Positions 7,674 through 16,338 of a stretch of DNA of 23,176 bases are shown piece after piece (within the stretch, counting starts at the first letter, position 1; each line of letters begins with the position of its first letter). A program made the translations under genes and the position numbers. Origin of the DNA: Geosiphon pyriformis (Eukaryota > Glomeromycota > Glomeromycetes > Archaeosporales > Geosiphonaceae). The notes beneath the pieces were generated by a model. It did no database searches, was not told the origin of the DNA, and worked only from the letters and a program-made list of their open reading frames with translations. The stretch covers positions 14,811-37,986 of the forward strand of contig JAAOMT010000218.1 of the NCBI GenBank assembly GCA_016748015.1, in the 5' to 3' direction.

Positions 7674-8471
7674 CTAGTTGTTATAAGTGTTGCAGTTTGC
7701 TCTGATGTGCTCTTGTTTACCACAGTTGTGGCAGACATGCATCTCTGGCTGCCACTGCTGATTGGCCAATGTTGAGAGATGTGCTTGATTTTGGAAACAA
7801 TTGTAGTTTCCTGAATTGCTGCATCGTTTAGGTGGTTGATAAATTGTGTGATTGTCAGTTAAGTATCCTTCTAATTTCTGATTAATTGAATTACTGAATT
7901 GTTTCAATTTGGAGTCCAATTCAGATGATCTGTTCATCACTAGATTAATGGCTTGGGCATGATTGGCCTTAGACTTAGCTGATTCGAAATCTCTGGCACA
8001 TATGACTGCATTTTGAAGAGTGCCTAAATGCAATGGGCATACATGTTGCAAGATGCTGCTGCGCAGGCCATGGATAAACTGGTTAAGGATCTGTGGCACT
8101 GTGAAATAGTTGGTGTCAATTGCCTGGATCTGACATAAATTTCTATGGAAGTGTCCCAGATAAGTGGTGACTGCTTCAGTTTCTCCTTGCTTCATGGTGG
8201 TGAATGTATTGACTAGGCAGTTGATACTGTTATTGTTGCTAAAGTATCTTAAAAATTCTACTTTAAAGGCATTGAAGTCTTGTGGTTTATTAATTAAGCT
8301 CTGATACCATGAATCAGCAGTATCTTTAAGAAAATAGAGAATGGCTTGCATTGCTTGGATGTCATTCCATCTGTTGGCTGTGATGGCTTTTTCCATATCA
8401 TTCAGCCATACTTGAGCATCATCCTCTTTGCCAGTAAAATTATCCAGTTTTGCGATTGGTATGTAGGCCAT
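7674..8471 (-). CDS. gag: Gag capsid and nucleocapsid, element A
   Basis: This 265-codon segment is a retrotransposon Gag. Residues 1-190 form the capsid-like part (MAYIPIAKLDNFTGKEDDAQ, then WYQSL, EFLRYF and ILNQFIHGLRSSI). The C-terminus has one CCHC zinc knuckle: Cys247, Cys250, His255, Cys260 (CX2CX4HX4C), which would bind the packaged RNA. The frame is open upstream of the first Met except for stops, so the Met is inside a longer protein. Arg-to-His and Arg-to-Cys changes that fit CpG loss are suspected, for example HVCPLH. Confidence 0.88.
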   Translation of the reverse strand: MAYIPIAKLDNFTGKEDDAQVWLNDMEKAITANRWNDIQAMQAILYFLKDTADSWYQSLINKPQDFNAFKVEFLRYFSNNNSINCLVNTFTTMKQGETEAVTTYLGHFHRNLCQIQAIDTNYFTVPQILNQFIHGLRSSILQHVCPLHLGTLQNAVICARDFESAKSKANHAQAINLVMNRSSELDSKLKQFSNSINQKLEGYLTDNHTIYQPPKRCSNSGNYNCFQNQAHLSTLANQQWQPEMHVCHNCGKQEHIRANCNTYNN

Positions 8472-8961
8472 TGGATTTAAGTTGGGTGGTTGTGATGGCT
8501 ATTGAAGCAGTTGTTGATTTTGGTGAGGTGGTAGTTGAAGTGGCTGCTATATGGATTCGGCTATTGGATCAATTAGTGGTTGATTGATAACAATTACCAA
8601 AGGTAAGTTTGATTGATTAATTAGATCGGAGTTTTGATTATTCTGAGTTGGTGGTGGCTGAATATTCGGAGTTTCAACTTCCAAATTTACTGAATTTAAA
8701 TTTTGCTGGTTCTGAAGATTCGGGGTTTCAAATTCTGGGTTTTCAGTGATCAGGTTCTGGTAAGTGAATTCTTGATTCTTAGTTTTTTCTTCTTTTTTTT
8801 TCTGATTCCATTATCTCCCACGGATCAGAGATTCCAAAATCTGGTAGAGATGGCAGTAATCAAATTTCTGATGGCATTGGTGATCACAATTTAAATCCCT
8901 CAAAATATTCGCCATATGGTCCTAATAACTCTGCTTTCTTTTGTTTACTTTGGAATGGAAA
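8472..8961 (-). pseudogene. Gag linker (charged, then Q/N/P-rich), element A
   Basis: This stretch joins the N-terminal MAESEN domain to the capsid. The right half codes QSKQRKAELL and PYGEYFEGF after a TGA at 8962-8964. The middle has an A-rich coding run (EKKKKKK) where A has lost frame relative to B: a +1/-1 slip in the homopolymer at about 8790-8810. The left half is rich in Q, N and P and is in the capsid frame, with two TAG stops (one at 8547-8549, where B has CAA). Confidence 0.65.
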
Positions 8962-9456
8962 TCATCCAAATGTTGATGTCACATTTGGTGTGAACGTGCC
9001 TGTAGATAAAATATTGATAGTGCTTCTGGTTGTGTAATGATATGATGAATATGGTGGGAATTCAATTCTTTGTTTCTTCCAGGTTGGTAGTTGTATCTCT
9101 TTAGGCATTACTGCTGGTGTTTGTAACCTTCCTTTGCCTTTATTTGTATAGGTGATAGGAAATTGTTGTTGAGTGTACCTTTCAATAGTTTGATTGATTT
9201 CTCTGATTATTGGTGTGAAACTATAGTTCCTTGGTAAGTTAGTGTGTTGGAATAATTCTGTGTAAAAGTTTTCTCTTTCTGCTTTAATGTTAACTGTCCC
9301 TCCTAAGCATTCAGTGATTTTGTTGTTGACATAAAAGTTGAAGGCTGATTTGGCTGAGTAATGATTACTGTTTAATCCTAATTGTTGGTTGTATTGTTGA
9401 AACAAGAATTTTGTGAATCCTAAATGGTTTGCTCCTATATTTTCTGATTCTGCCAC
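8962..9456 (-). CDS. N-terminal domain of the polyprotein, element A, unknown
   Basis: This 164-codon segment begins MAESEN and is the likely start of Gag-Pol, since it is the first Met after the primer-binding site, only about 45 bases away, and B has the same start. It contains HLGFTKFLFQQY, FNFYVNNKI, NFYTELFQHTNLP and PAVMPKEIQLPTWKKQR. There is no known motif. It could be a matrix-like region or an extra N-terminal domain. The TGA that ends it faces CAA in element B and is secondary damage. Confidence 0.7.
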   Translation of the reverse strand: MAESENIGANHLGFTKFLFQQYNQQLGLNSNHYSAKSAFNFYVNNKITECLGGTVNIKAERENFYTELFQHTNLPRNYSFTPIIREINQTIERYTQQQFPITYTNKGKGRLQTPAVMPKEIQLPTWKKQRIEFPPYSSYHYTTRSTINILSTGTFTPNVTSTFG

Positions 9457-9499
9457 TTTTGGTTTTTTCTTGTTGGTGCTAGTTCTCTGTAGGATTATA

Positions 9500-9516
9500 C
9501 TTCACAGGAAGCACCA
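9500..9516 (-). other. Primer-binding site of element A
   Basis: Two bases inside the 5' LTR terminus, the minus strand reads TGGTGCTTCCTGTGAAG. Starting with TGG, it can pair with a tRNA 3' end (CCA plus acceptor stem). B has TGGTGCTCCCTGTAAGG at the same place. The tRNA is not identified. Confidence 0.75.
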
Positions 9517-9788
9517 AATGTTACAGGTGAGTCTTTGGGGTGTCAAGTGAATAACAAACCATAACTTGGTGCTCAAAGTGATTAGTAACAATGATAATCT
9601 AAAGGTATTTTATCTGAAGGTTTTTCAATTGAGTTTTTTGTATAATGGACAGAGATTCACTGGTAACAGTTTATTAGTAGTTTTCTGAAACCATAGTTTT
9701 GTCGATGGCTTGCTCAGCTTGATAGTTGATAATTCTTCTTGTATGATATCCTCTGTAAGTGTATACTAGTGCTGTTTCCTGATGTTAG

Positions 9789-9860
9789 TTCCTCCATAAG
9801 TTTTCCAAGAGTAAGTATTGTTTAAGCAAATTTATTCCTCCATAAGTCTTCCAAAAGTAA
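9789..9860. repeat. 26-bp direct repeat pair unique to LTR2
   Basis: Two copies of a 26-bp unit (9789-9814 and 9835-9860), starting TTCCTCCATAAGT and ending AGTAA, differ at two positions. They replace the segment of LTR1/LTR3 that holds TGACGTCA. They mark LTR2 as a sub-variant. Confidence 0.7.
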
Positions 9861-10060
9861 ATTCTTTAATCAAGTTAGTAGACAACAAGAAAATAAAGAA
9901 AAGATAAAAGAAAAGATAAAAAATAAGCCAAGGCAATTTACAAGTTAGTATTTCATCAATAGCCATGATCAAGAGCTATTGTTCCAGTATGGTTAAGTAT
10001 CAGTTTCTATTAACATAAAGTGTTGATAGTGAAAAATGAATTTGATATAACAAATAATTA

Positions 10061-10143
10061 TTTATTGAAGATTGTGATAACTAAGCTAAGGATTCTTTGT
10101 GTCAATTCTGTCCTTTCTGCTTTTAATGCTACTGTTATATATA
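10061..10143 (-). promoter_or_regulatory. Candidate TATA box and poly(A) signal of LTR2
   Basis: TATATATA lies at 10136-10143 and AATAAA (minus strand of 10061-10066) about 75 bases downstream. This is the same arrangement and spacing as in LTR1 and LTR3. Confidence 0.4.
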
Positions 10144-10150
10144 CATATTT

Positions 10151-10319
10151 GAGATTCCTTAATTCCTCAATTTCTTGCGACATGAATCCTGGAATTCCTG
10201 GAATCCTGTGATTTCTGATGAGAGGAATCCTAGAATTTTGGAATCCTGCAATTTCTTGTCAAAGAATTCTGAAATTCTTTGAATCCTGCAATTCCTCTAA
10301 GAAAAATTTTGAAATTCCA
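10151..10319. repeat. Degenerate palindromic AATTCC/GGAAT array in LTR2
   Basis: Imperfect units such as GGAATTCCTGGAATCCTG are strung together in the U3 part, upstream of the candidate TATA box on the minus strand. Unit spacing differs from LTR3 and partly from LTR1. Confidence 0.6.
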
Positions 10320-10396
10320 CATTTACTATGTCTACATCTGATTGGCTAATATTTACTGATTAATAATACTATATTTCCTATATTCTATAAGTAACA

Positions 10397-10409
10397 TCAT
10401 GTTTACCAT
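10397..10409 (-). pseudogene. ORF2 stub of element B
   Basis: The ATG at 10407-10409 matches the ORF2 start of A (1851-1853) and C (251-253). Only four codons and one base remain before LTR2. The stub is the evidence that A inserted into ORF2 of B. Confidence 0.7.
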
Positions 10410-10433
10410 GTCTTTATATATTTTTTTAATGGA

Positions 10434-10832
10434 TTAATTTAATGTGTTGTTGTTAATGATGATGATTAGTTCCAGATCTTGTGAAATCTCTTTTGGTTGG
10501 ACTATTATCTTCTGTACTCCTAATTGTGGAATATTACTGGTAGATGGTAGTGTAATGTTGTGGTATAGTTTCAGTCAATCTCCATGTGCTGCTTTGGTTA
10601 AGATTTTGTTATCCAGTTTTAATTTGTAAGCTCTATTCCCTAGAATTTTTTTTATGTGAAATGGTCCATCCTATTTGGAGTCAAATTTTCTACTCTATTG
10701 TTTTTCCACTTTGGTATGATATAAGAATACTTTGTCTCCAATCTTGAATTCAACTGATTTGTTTGGTAGTTGATTATTATGTCTTTCTTTTTGTTTTTCT
10801 TGTGACTTTTGTATGTTATCAGCTGTTCTTTT
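10434..10832 (-). pseudogene. Integrase C-terminal region (GPY/F-like), element B
   Basis: The frame continues from the core to TAA at 10434-10436, the equivalent of the pol stop in A. It shows VEFKIGDKVFLY, then DGPFHIKKIL with the Gly-Pro-Phe intact, then NRAYKLKL. Stops interrupt it, among them TAG at a Trp or Gln position after KVEKQ. The preceding linker is basic (QEKQKERHNN). Confidence 0.7.
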
Positions 10833-11606
10833 TCATTTGTTTTCCAATGTTTCCATTAAGTCATATGTTTTTCTTAACAATGTTTCTTGAAAATTCTCTT
10901 CTGTTATTGATTCAGTTGAATATGTGTTAACCTCTATCTCAACTGGTAATATTGCTGTTCTATCGTATATCAATTCAAATGGTGTTGCTTGTGTGGTGTC
11001 TTGCTTCATTGTCCAATAAGCAAATAATACTAATGGTATGGACAAATCTCATTTGTCCTGGTTTTCTTGGCTGAGTTTTGCTATTGCTTTACACAATGTT
11101 CTATTAAATCTTTCAACTAATTCATTGGTTTGTGGATGATATAATGATAATAGTGGTCTCTTAATTTCGAATCTTTGGCTTAGTTCTGCTAATGTTCTAT
11201 TTACAAAATGGGTTTTTTGGTCTGATAATAGTTCTTTTGGACATCTATGTCAACAAATCAGATCTTGATGTATAAATTCAGCAATGGATTCTGCATCTGC
11301 TTTTTGAATTGCTTTGGCCTCTGGCCATTTAGTAAGATAGTCCATAGCTACTGCAATATATCTGTTGCCTCTGCTAGTAATTGTCAATAATCCGACTAAA
11401 TTGATTCCAATATGGTCAAATGGTTGTCCCTCTTTGATTGGTCTCAATGGTTTGCTGGGTTTTGTTTCTCTTCTTCTTTGACAAGCATCACAATTTTGCA
11501 CATATTGAATGATGTCTGAATACATTGATGGCCAATAGTATCTCTTTCTAGTTCTTTCTATGGTTGCTTCTTTATGAAAATGTTCTGCCGTTGGATCTGA
11601 GTACAT
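10833..11606 (-). pseudogene. Integrase zinc domain and core, element B
   Basis: One frame with only two stops covers this region. The right open part (11250-11606, 118 codons) has the H2C2 module HFHKEAT and CDACQRR, then GINLVG where the first catalytic Asp has become Asn. The middle has SDQ with the second Asp and LVERFN with the Glu. The left open part (10833-11045) is the family tail FAYWTMKQDTTQATP. The TGA at 11250-11252 faces CAA in A and TGA in C. The second stop is TGA in place of Trp in the NQDKxDL motif. Confidence 0.82.
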
Positions 11607-11880
11607 GTTAAACAGTATTGTCTTCTTTTCTGGTTCTGTAATTACTCTGGTTGGTTGATCTGCATCTTTTCTATTTTTTCGATAAAGTATATTTTGGTGA
11701 GTAATAAAATATTTGAATTGTTGTTTGATCCTCTTTTGTTTCGGTTGAGATAATTTCTCCTTGAACTGTTAAGTATCTATATAATGTTGAAGTTGTTAAT
11801 ATTTTTGTGTGTTCATCTTTTGTTATATTTTTGTGAGTATTGTTTTGGTTTTGTTATATTTTTGGTTTGAAATGTTCTTA
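11607..11880 (-). pseudogene. RNase H-integrase linker, element B
   Basis: Low-complexity lysine- and glutamine-rich coding remains, matching the open linker of element C (20230-20380: YILYQKN and NPNQPIRVITKPEKE). The only net frameshift of B's polyprotein lies between about 11610 and 12196. Confidence 0.45.
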
Positions 11881-12270
11881 AATATGTCTCATTCGTGACA
11901 AACCATCAGTATTTCTATTGTCTTTTCCTTTTTTATAATGTATGGTATAAGTATATGTCGAAAAAGCCATTTTCTATCTTGACTGTTTTCCATCTCCAAA
12001 TTCTTGTTTTTGGAGTGATGTCAATTCTTTGTAATCTGTGTATACCTCAAACTTTTGGCTCAAGTATTTTTTCCATTTCATAACTGCCTAATAGATTGCT
12101 AAATGTTCTAATTTTGGTGTTCCATAGTTCTTTTCGGCTGGTGTTAAACCTCGGCTGGCGTATGCAACTGGATGTTCTTTTCCATTTGGTCCTCTCTAAG
12201 ATAGTACTGTTCTCAATGCTTGATCTGATGCATCAGTGGTGATAATGAATGATTTATTATAATCTGGATA
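11881..12270 (-). pseudogene. RNase H domain, element B
   Basis: Landmarks are TTDASDQAL (first Asp kept, at the left end of the 12196-12864 open segment), [24 protein letters not shown] followed by a stop where A has Trp, KWKKYLSQKFEVYTDYKELTS (third Asp kept) and IHYKKGKDNRN. The catalytic D-E-D pattern appears intact although the frame is broken by nonsense codons. Confidence 0.72.
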
Positions 12271-12864
12271 GATCAATACTAGAGCTTGAATAAGCTTTCT
12301 TCTTAAGATGTCAAATGCTTCTTGCTGGGTTTCAGTCCATTCATACTTTGCATTTTTGGTTTGAAGATTATTGAGTGGTTGTGCTATCTTTAAAAAGTTC
12401 TTTATGAAGTGTCTATAATAGCTTGCAAATTCTAAGAATGATTTTAGCTCAATTATGTTGGTTGGTATTAGAAAGTTCTTTACTATCTTTATTTTCTTCA
12501 GATTTGTTTTTATGCCGTCTTTGCTAACTATGTGTTCCAAGAATTTTAGTTCTGTTTTGCCAAAAAAACACTTTGTTGTATTCAATTTTAATCTTGCTTG
12601 TTGTAATCTTTTAAACACTTGTTGGAGATAACATAGATAATTATCGAATGTTTTTGAGAACACATTGGTGTTATCCAAGTATACAACTACTGATTTCCAC
12701 AATAAGCTGGTATACACAATTTCCATTAGCTGTTGAAATGTAGCTGGAGCATTGGTTAAGCCGAATGGCATAACTTCAAACTCAAAGTTTCCCTCTCTTG
12801 TGGTGAATGCTGTTTTTTTTTTGTTGGCTGAATTCATGGCTACTTGCCAGTAACCACTATCCAA
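12196..12864 (-). CDS. Reverse transcriptase palm, thumb and connection, element B
   Basis: This 222-codon open segment is RT. FGLTNAPATFQ lies at residues 34-44 and the catalytic box at 62-65 reads YLDN, so the second Asp of YLDD is lost. Then come VFSKTFDNYL, the thumb with KCFFGKTELKFLEHIVSKDGI, the connection FASYYRHFIKNF and the start of RNase H. The segment begins at DSGYWQV (motif A follows upstream in the same frame) and ends at a stop inside RNase H. Confidence 0.85.
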   Translation of the reverse strand: MDSGYWQVAMNSANKKKTAFTTREGNFEFEVMPFGLTNAPATFQQLMEIVYTSLLWKSVVVYLDNTNVFSKTFDNYLCYLQQVFKRLQQARLKLNTTKCFFGKTELKFLEHIVSKDGIKTNLKKIKIVKNFLIPTNIIELKSFLEFASYYRHFIKNFLKIAQPLNNLQTKNAKYEWTETQQEAFDILRRKLIQALVLIYPDYNKSFIITTDASDQALRTVLS

Positions 12865-13350
12865 GTCTAATGTTAAGAACCATTTGTTTCCACTGAAAGT
12901 GTCGAATAATTTTTGTATCTGTGGAGTTAGATAGCTGTTTCTACGAGTTACACCATTGAGTTTCCTGTAGTCTACACAAAATCAGATTTTTTCATTCTTC
13001 TTACAGATGAGTACTACTGATGATGACCATGGGCTCATTGATGGCTGAATTAATCTATTGTCAAGCATTTGGTTGATCTCTTGATGGATGATTTTATGGC
13101 TAGCTGGTAGTACCTTATATGCTCACTGTTTGATTGGCATTGTATCTTCAGTCTTGATCTGATGCTGGATAATATCAGTTCTGCCAAATTCGTTTTTACT
13201 GGTGAAAATGTCATTGAAATTATTGAGTAACATCTTTAGTTGCATCTGTTGAAGTAGGTCTAGATTTCCCATGTTCATTTGTTCCAATTGTTCTGGCTGT
13301 AACAGATAACATTTATTTTGTCTGTAGATGGTTTGTGATGTAATGTCCAC
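12865..13350 (-). pseudogene. Reverse transcriptase fingers and motif A, element B
   Basis: The frame of 12196-12864 continues here. The open part 13123-13350 starts near MDITSQTIYRQNKCYLLQPEQ and ends PIKQ at a stop (the next codon was Arg or Gln in A). Downstream come SPWSSSVVLICKKN, FCVDYRKLNGV and LDLDSGYWQ with the motif A Asp kept. Stops are few and all single-codon. This copy still has the 83 bases missing from A. Confidence 0.72.
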
Positions 13351-13866
13351 ATATCCACAAAGCTGTAGAAAATTTGAAATGCTGCTTGGTGCTTAATCTT
13401 CAATTTCTGTGGTTAAATATCCGAGAGTGGTTCCTTTCAGTATCTCTACAACATTTTCAGTGTTGTTGTAGATGAGAATTTTGATATAATTATGGCTCTT
13501 GGCTGGTATGTGTAGATTGATAAGTCCAATTTCTCCTGATTCACAAAGAGTTGCTTCTGCTTCAAAAATCTGTTCTTGCTTCTTCTTTCTCCTTTCTATT
13601 GCTAACATGTATCAGCTATATGATAGAATGGAAATTGTTTGACCAGTTGAGATAATTTCTCCTTGGCCAATAATTTCTTTCTCTACCATATTGACTGGTA
13701 CATCTATTCTATCTATTGATCCAAATCCCTGTATTCCTCTTACTGTTATCCCTAATTTTTTCCTATTTCTTATTAAAACTAACTAAGTGATTTTCACCAG
13801 AGGCAGGAATATTGCCTGTGCTATCTTTTCATTTGGCTCTATAACATAGGCCTTTTCTGAGTTATT
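13351..13866 (-). pseudogene. dUTPase motifs 4-5 and beta-rich domain, element B
   Basis: Continuing the dUTPase, the frame gives PNEKIAQAIFLPL (motif 4) and IQGFGSIDRI (motif 5, last Thr-Gly changed). Then the beta-rich domain follows in the open part 13393-13608, with EIGLINLHIPAKS and IYNNTENVVEILKGTTLGYL. Stops break the start of it. It shares one frame with the segments on both sides. Confidence 0.65.
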
Positions 13867-14556
13867 TTATAGCATAACAATAATATTTCCTACATATCCT
13901 GCATCAATTATTCTTCTTTTGATGTTTATTTCCTTTTTTGCTAAACTACTCTTAGATGCTAATTGAACCATTGTTGTTGCTAGAATTTCCAGTACTATTT
14001 TCAGATCGATGCAAGTGTGCAAATGAGGTTCCAATTTGATGGCATTCTTTCCTGGGTATCTCAGATCAAATTCTGCATTAGTATCATGTGCACGTTTTGG
14101 CATGATACTTTCATCATTATCACTGAACCATTTCAGTTCTTGCTCTTTGGTGAAGTCAGGGAGTGCAATATATTGTTCATAGTTTGAGTTTGAATCTGAG
14201 TTGAAATCATTGTCATAGCTATATTGAATGGAGCTAAAACCCTTATTTTTGTTATTGTCATTGTCAAAATTTAAATCAGGGTTGGAACTTGATTCTAATT
14301 CTGATGTGCAGCTGTTGATTGGTTTTTCTTCTTTAGGAATTGTGTAGATCATGCGTGGTGGTGAATTGTAGATGAGGTCACAATCATCACAGAATTGGAA
14401 GTCACATAGAATTAAACAGTAATCACATAATTGGGTGTTGATTTCTTCCAAGTGTTGCTCTTGTTCTTCTTTCGTGGGTGCTAGATTTTGATAGTGTTCA
14501 TGGAATTCTTTTGGGCTGTTTTTTATGTCAATAAAGACATCTGGGTTGAGAACCAA
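13867..14556 (-). CDS. Third Cys cluster, acidic linker and dUTPase N-terminal half, element B
   Basis: This 229-codon segment joins LCDYCLILCDFQFCDDCDLIYN, an N/D/S-rich linker and dUTPase motifs 1-3: DTNAEFDLRY (Gly of DxGxDL changed to Glu), KSSLAKK and RRIIDAGYVGNI with the Asp kept. It shows directly that Cys module, linker and dUTPase belong to one protein. The stop after IIVML sits where A and C read Gln. Confidence 0.78.
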   Translation of the reverse strand: MVLNPDVFIDIKNSPKEFHEHYQNLAPTKEEQEQHLEEINTQLCDYCLILCDFQFCDDCDLIYNSPPRMIYTIPKEEKPINSCTSELESSSNPDLNFDNDNNKNKGFSSIQYSYDNDFNSDSNSNYEQYIALPDFTKEQELKWFSDNDESIMPKRAHDTNAEFDLRYPGKNAIKLEPHLHTCIDLKIVLEILATTMVQLASKSSLAKKEINIKRRIIDAGYVGNIIVML

Positions 14557-15153
14557 AACAATGTCTATTGGTTCTAGAGGGTTATTCTTAATCTCCAGAA
14601 TTTCATTGGGTAAAACACCTTCTACTTTGGCATTGATTATTCACCAGATCTCGTTCTTGTCATGTGGATAGCCGTCTAGGCAGAATATAGCTCGGTGCCA
14701 TGCTGCTATAATGGGTGTATTATAACTTACCCAGTTGCTGATGAGGATCATATATTGACATGAAGTGTTGCACATTCCTCCTCAACCAGGAATGTCATTC
14801 CACATTCCTTCATCGAGTAATTGTTTGCCGTAAGTAAGACATGGTTTGTTGTTCCACTTGCCTTGTCTTTTTAGGTAGCCATATCATTCTCTATGGCAGG
14901 GCTTGCAATAGTAATGAGTTCGCATCTAGTAGTTTTTGTCTGACGCTATCCAAGCTCCCATTAAGGACAGTTTTTTCCCACAGTCCTTGCATTTGAGATA
15001 TATATATGATGGCTTTTTTATTGGTTCACATGAGTATTTCTTTTCCCAGTCACTAGTCATTTTTTCTGCAGTGGTGGTTTCTTCAGGTATGTTTTTTTCC
15101 CTTCTTTTCCCTTTTTTCTTGTTCTTTTCTTCCCAATCTAGAATTGGTAACAT
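14557..15153 (-). pseudogene. Cys-rich region between protease and dUTPase, element B
   Basis: In the polyprotein frame this gives a charged linker (KKKGKRREKN), CKDCGKKL, YYCKPC, then PCLTYGKQLLDEG and GMCNTSCQYM. The open part is 14926-15153. CKDCGKKL and YYCKPC are spaced like the two halves of a zinc ribbon, and the second cluster repeats the pattern with one Cys changed to Tyr. Stops are at single positions. Confidence 0.6.
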
Positions 15154-15636
15154 CTCACTTTGGTTGTTGTTGGTTCAAGTGTCGATGGTGGCTTCCCAGA
15201 TAGGTTTTTCTCTTTGTTTCTTCTTTCTGTTGTTGTTGTTGTCCTAGGCAAGTATTGGTGGCAGTTCGTTGTAGTTGACATTGGCCCACAAGACTTGGTA
15301 CACTTCTCAGGTGGGTTTTGTTTTTTCTTCCTTGAATTTGATAAGTGGTGTTGATGGCATGGTGATGGGCTTGAAGTGGCTACACGTGGCTGGTATTTAT
15401 GTGTGTTGACCATTCTGGCTAAGCTGGAGCTCTTGGGTGTTTCAATCTAAGGTCACATTGGTTTTGGACAGCCAGTCGTTTCCAACGAGTGCTTGGTATT
15501 GAGTGGCTTCCATAACGAGTACTTTGATTGGTACTATGATGCCATTGACTTCTATGGGGAAATCATCAATCTCTCTAATGGGTGTTTTGGTCGCTCCATC
15601 AGCTATAATAATCCTGGCACTAACAGCACAATCAAC
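15154..15636 (-). pseudogene. Protease C-terminal half and linker, element B
   Basis: The frame runs through VLVMEATQYQALVGNDWLSK (about 15461-15510), the C-terminal retropepsin motif, then LQLSQNGQHT and ATCSHFKP and into a charged linker. A TAA or TAG follows at Trp or Gln positions in several places. Another frame is open at 15138-15413 but is out of phase and has no family match. Confidence 0.6.
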
Positions 15637-16104
15637 TCAGTAACCTAATTGATCCATAAGTTGTCTTGTGATAATGCTGCCAGCTGATCCATTATCTAGA
15701 ATCAGTTTGATAGAGTGACCATCAACTTTTGCATCAGTGTACATCATGGTGATGGATTTTTCCTCAAGTGCTACTCTACTGAACAAAGGTGGATTGATGG
15801 TTTCCTCCAATTCAAAAGGAAAGATGGCTGCGAGAGATTTGTTTTTGGTAATCATTGCTGATGGAATATTGTTGATGAGTGTTGTTTGGAGTGGGTTGGA
15901 TTCTGAGTTGTTGGTGGTGGCATCTTCTGGGGTGACCAAGAGACTTAAATAGTTCTGAGAATTTAGGTTTTGGGTGGAACCAATACTCAGATTCCGCTGT
16001 CGAGAGCTTGATAGTTGGTAAGAGGAGCTGGAGATCAGTTGATGAACAACCATTGCCGATCTCCAGTTTTGAGTGATTCTAGGTCTTGGGTTTCCTGATG
16101 TCAT
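15637..16104 (-). CDS. Gag tail and protease N-terminal half, element B
   Basis: This 155-codon segment runs from RITQNWRSAMVV and NYLSLLVTPEDATT into the protease start (FPFELEETINPP) and the active-site loop LILDNGSAGSIITRQL. The catalytic Asp is present; the usual Ser or Thr after it is Asn. It proves that Gag tail and protease are one reading frame. The stop after QLGY faces a Cys or Arg codon in A. Confidence 0.75.
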   Translation of the reverse strand: MTSGNPRPRITQNWRSAMVVHQLISSSSYQLSSSRQRNLSIGSTQNLNSQNYLSLLVTPEDATTNNSESNPLQTTLINNIPSAMITKNKSLAAIFPFELEETINPPLFSRVALEEKSITMMYTDAKVDGHSIKLILDNGSAGSIITRQLMDQLGY

Positions 16105-16338
16105 TTGAGTGGGGTTTTGGAGTAGTGTTTGAATTGGTTGTTGGGGCTAATAAATTATTTGGGGCTGTGGCTGATAAATTACTGGTGGCTGCGATTGATA
16201 AATTGGAGGTTGATATACTGGCAGTTGATAGATTGGTTGCTGCATCATTGGCAGGTAAGTGGTTTGATATTGGTCTTGATTTGGGTAGTTATTCTGAGTC
16301 TGAAATCTGCAATTGGAGTTTCAATATTGATTTCCCAA
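16105..16338 (-). pseudogene. Gag P/Q-rich tail, element B
   Basis: The minus frame codes Tyr-Gln-Pro repeats, visible as recurring GGTGGCTG and TTGATA units on the plus strand. Open plus-strand frames here are shadows of the repeat. The region corresponds to 7440-7673 of element A. Confidence 0.5.

Larger units (their letters stand above)
304..10396 (-). mobile_element. Element A, Ty3/gypsy-type LTR retrotransposon, innermost copy, decayed
   Basis: The element reads right to left: LTR2 (5' LTR), primer-binding site, Gag-Pol polyprotein, ORF2, polypurine tract, LTR1 (3' LTR). Total length is about 10.1 kb with LTRs of about 877 bp. Domain order is N-terminal domain, Gag CA-NC, protease, Cys-rich region, dUTPase, RT, RNase H, integrase. 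RT before integrase is the Ty3/gypsy order. Several nonsense codons, frameshifts and an 83-bp RT deletion make it non-autonomous. Its left LTR is a recombinant with that of element B, so only the right part (from about 1070) is A-derived. Relatively more CpG remains here than in element C, as expected of the youngest copy. Confidence 0.85.
9519..10396 (-). repeat. LTR2, 5' LTR of element A (878 bp)
   Basis: Termini are TGTTAC and GTAACA. The primer-binding site abuts its left edge, as expected of a 5' LTR on the minus strand. It diverges from LTR1 and LTR3 in the first 380 bases, where a stretch at about 9700-9870 does not align to them, but resembles LTR1 in the last about 110 bases. Its right edge is followed directly by internal sequence of element B (ORF2 start), so it marks the edge of a nested insertion. 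Confidence 0.88.

Noticed and set aside
7433-7705. Plus-strand 90-codon frame rich in V and A
   Set aside because: It is antisense to the Gag P/Q repeats; the regular composition comes from the repeat.
14936-15354. Plus-strand hydrophobic frames resembling signal or membrane segments
   Set aside because: Antisense to the Lys-rich linker of Pol; poly-T runs give Phe/Leu.
15138-15413. Minus-strand 91-codon frame MVNTHKYQP
   Set aside because: Out of phase with the neighbouring protease and Cys segments; no match in element A.
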